A stretch of DNA of 12,126 nt from CAZNQW01 sp964575225. GTDB lineage: Bacteria; Chloroflexota; Anaerolineae; JAAYZQ01. Under the pieces are notes generated by a model, which saw nothing but the letters and a program-made list of their open reading frames with translations, was not told the origin of the DNA and searched no databases. Positions 12,087 through 12,126 of this stretch are shown piece after piece. The position numbers and the translations under genes are program-made. Within the stretch, counting starts at the first letter, position 1; the number at the start of each line of letters is the position of its first letter. The DNA lies in contig CAZNQW010000112.1 of assembly GCA_964575225.1 (NCBI GenBank), positions 1-12,126 on the forward strand, written 5' to 3'.

Positions 12087-12126
12087 AGATCGGAAGAGCA
12101 CACGTCTGAAACTCCAGTCACGAGAT
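12087..12126. other. Illumina TruSeq adapter contamination
   Basis: Bases 12087-12110 equal the first 24 bases of the TruSeq index adapter (AGATCGGAAGAGC...). The remainder to 12121 matches too, apart from one extra A in the ACTCCAGTCAC part. Bases 12122-12126 (GAGAT) would be the first bases of the sample index. This is a library artefact at the contig end, not genome. Confidence 0.97.

Noticed and set aside
1..12126. tRNA genes, CRISPR arrays, insertion sequences or prophage genes
   Set aside because: I looked for cloverleaf ends, regularly spaced repeats, transposases and integrases and saw none.

Overview
The window looks like one end of a chromosomal contig from a GC-rich (about 60% GC by eye) free-living bacterium. 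The sortase with a long Pro/Thr/Ser linker, the extracytoplasmic bactofilin-like membrane protein and the overall gene set fit Chloroflexota (Anaerolineae/Caldilineae-like). That placement is an inference from gene style; there is no marker gene here to prove it. The last 40 bases are not genomic: positions 12087-12121 are Illumina TruSeq adapter and 12122-12126 look like the start of an index. The real sequence ends inside a gene at about 12086.

Layout. Bases 1-102 (+) may be the 3' end of RNase P RNA followed by a weak terminator (low confidence). From 9196 down to 114 every gene is on the minus strand, in two transcription blocks. The upstream block is ECF sigma factor -> zinc-finger anti-sigma factor -> secreted/membrane beta-helix protein. 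It starts at an ECF-like promoter near 9241 and ends at a strong intrinsic terminator at 6572-6602. The second block starts at a consensus promoter at 6523-6551. It reads polytopic membrane protein -> membrane-anchored methyltransferase -> YfcE-type phosphoesterase -> unknown 314-aa protein -> SpoU/TrmH RNA methyltransferase -> coiled-coil zinc-ribbon protein -> MBL-fold hydrolase -> thiolase. Two ATGA start/stop overlaps tie its first three genes together.

Divergent from the sigma gene, on the plus strand, is a two-domain protein: a deoxynucleoside kinase joined to a MazG-like nucleotide pyrophosphohydrolase. Behind it lies a 373-bp non-coding stretch (10331-10703), the most striking part of the window. 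It holds an AT-rich block (about 23% GC), a run of five DnaA-trio triplets, a GC-rich spacer, two weak reverse DnaA boxes and then five tandem plus-strand DnaA boxes spaced 10-20 bp apart. This has the architecture of a bacterial replication origin, although no dnaA gene is in view. All genes from 9196 to 114 point away from it, and the strand just to its right is strongly G-rich, as expected at an origin.

To the right are a small two-helix membrane protein (+), a convergent sortase (-), and a divergent, truncated UPF0173 metal-dependent hydrolase (+). The sortase and hydrolase promoters overlap at their -35 boxes. The sortase and the membrane-protein operon both appear to be transcribed as leaderless mRNAs, with the start codon 7 nt after the -10 box.
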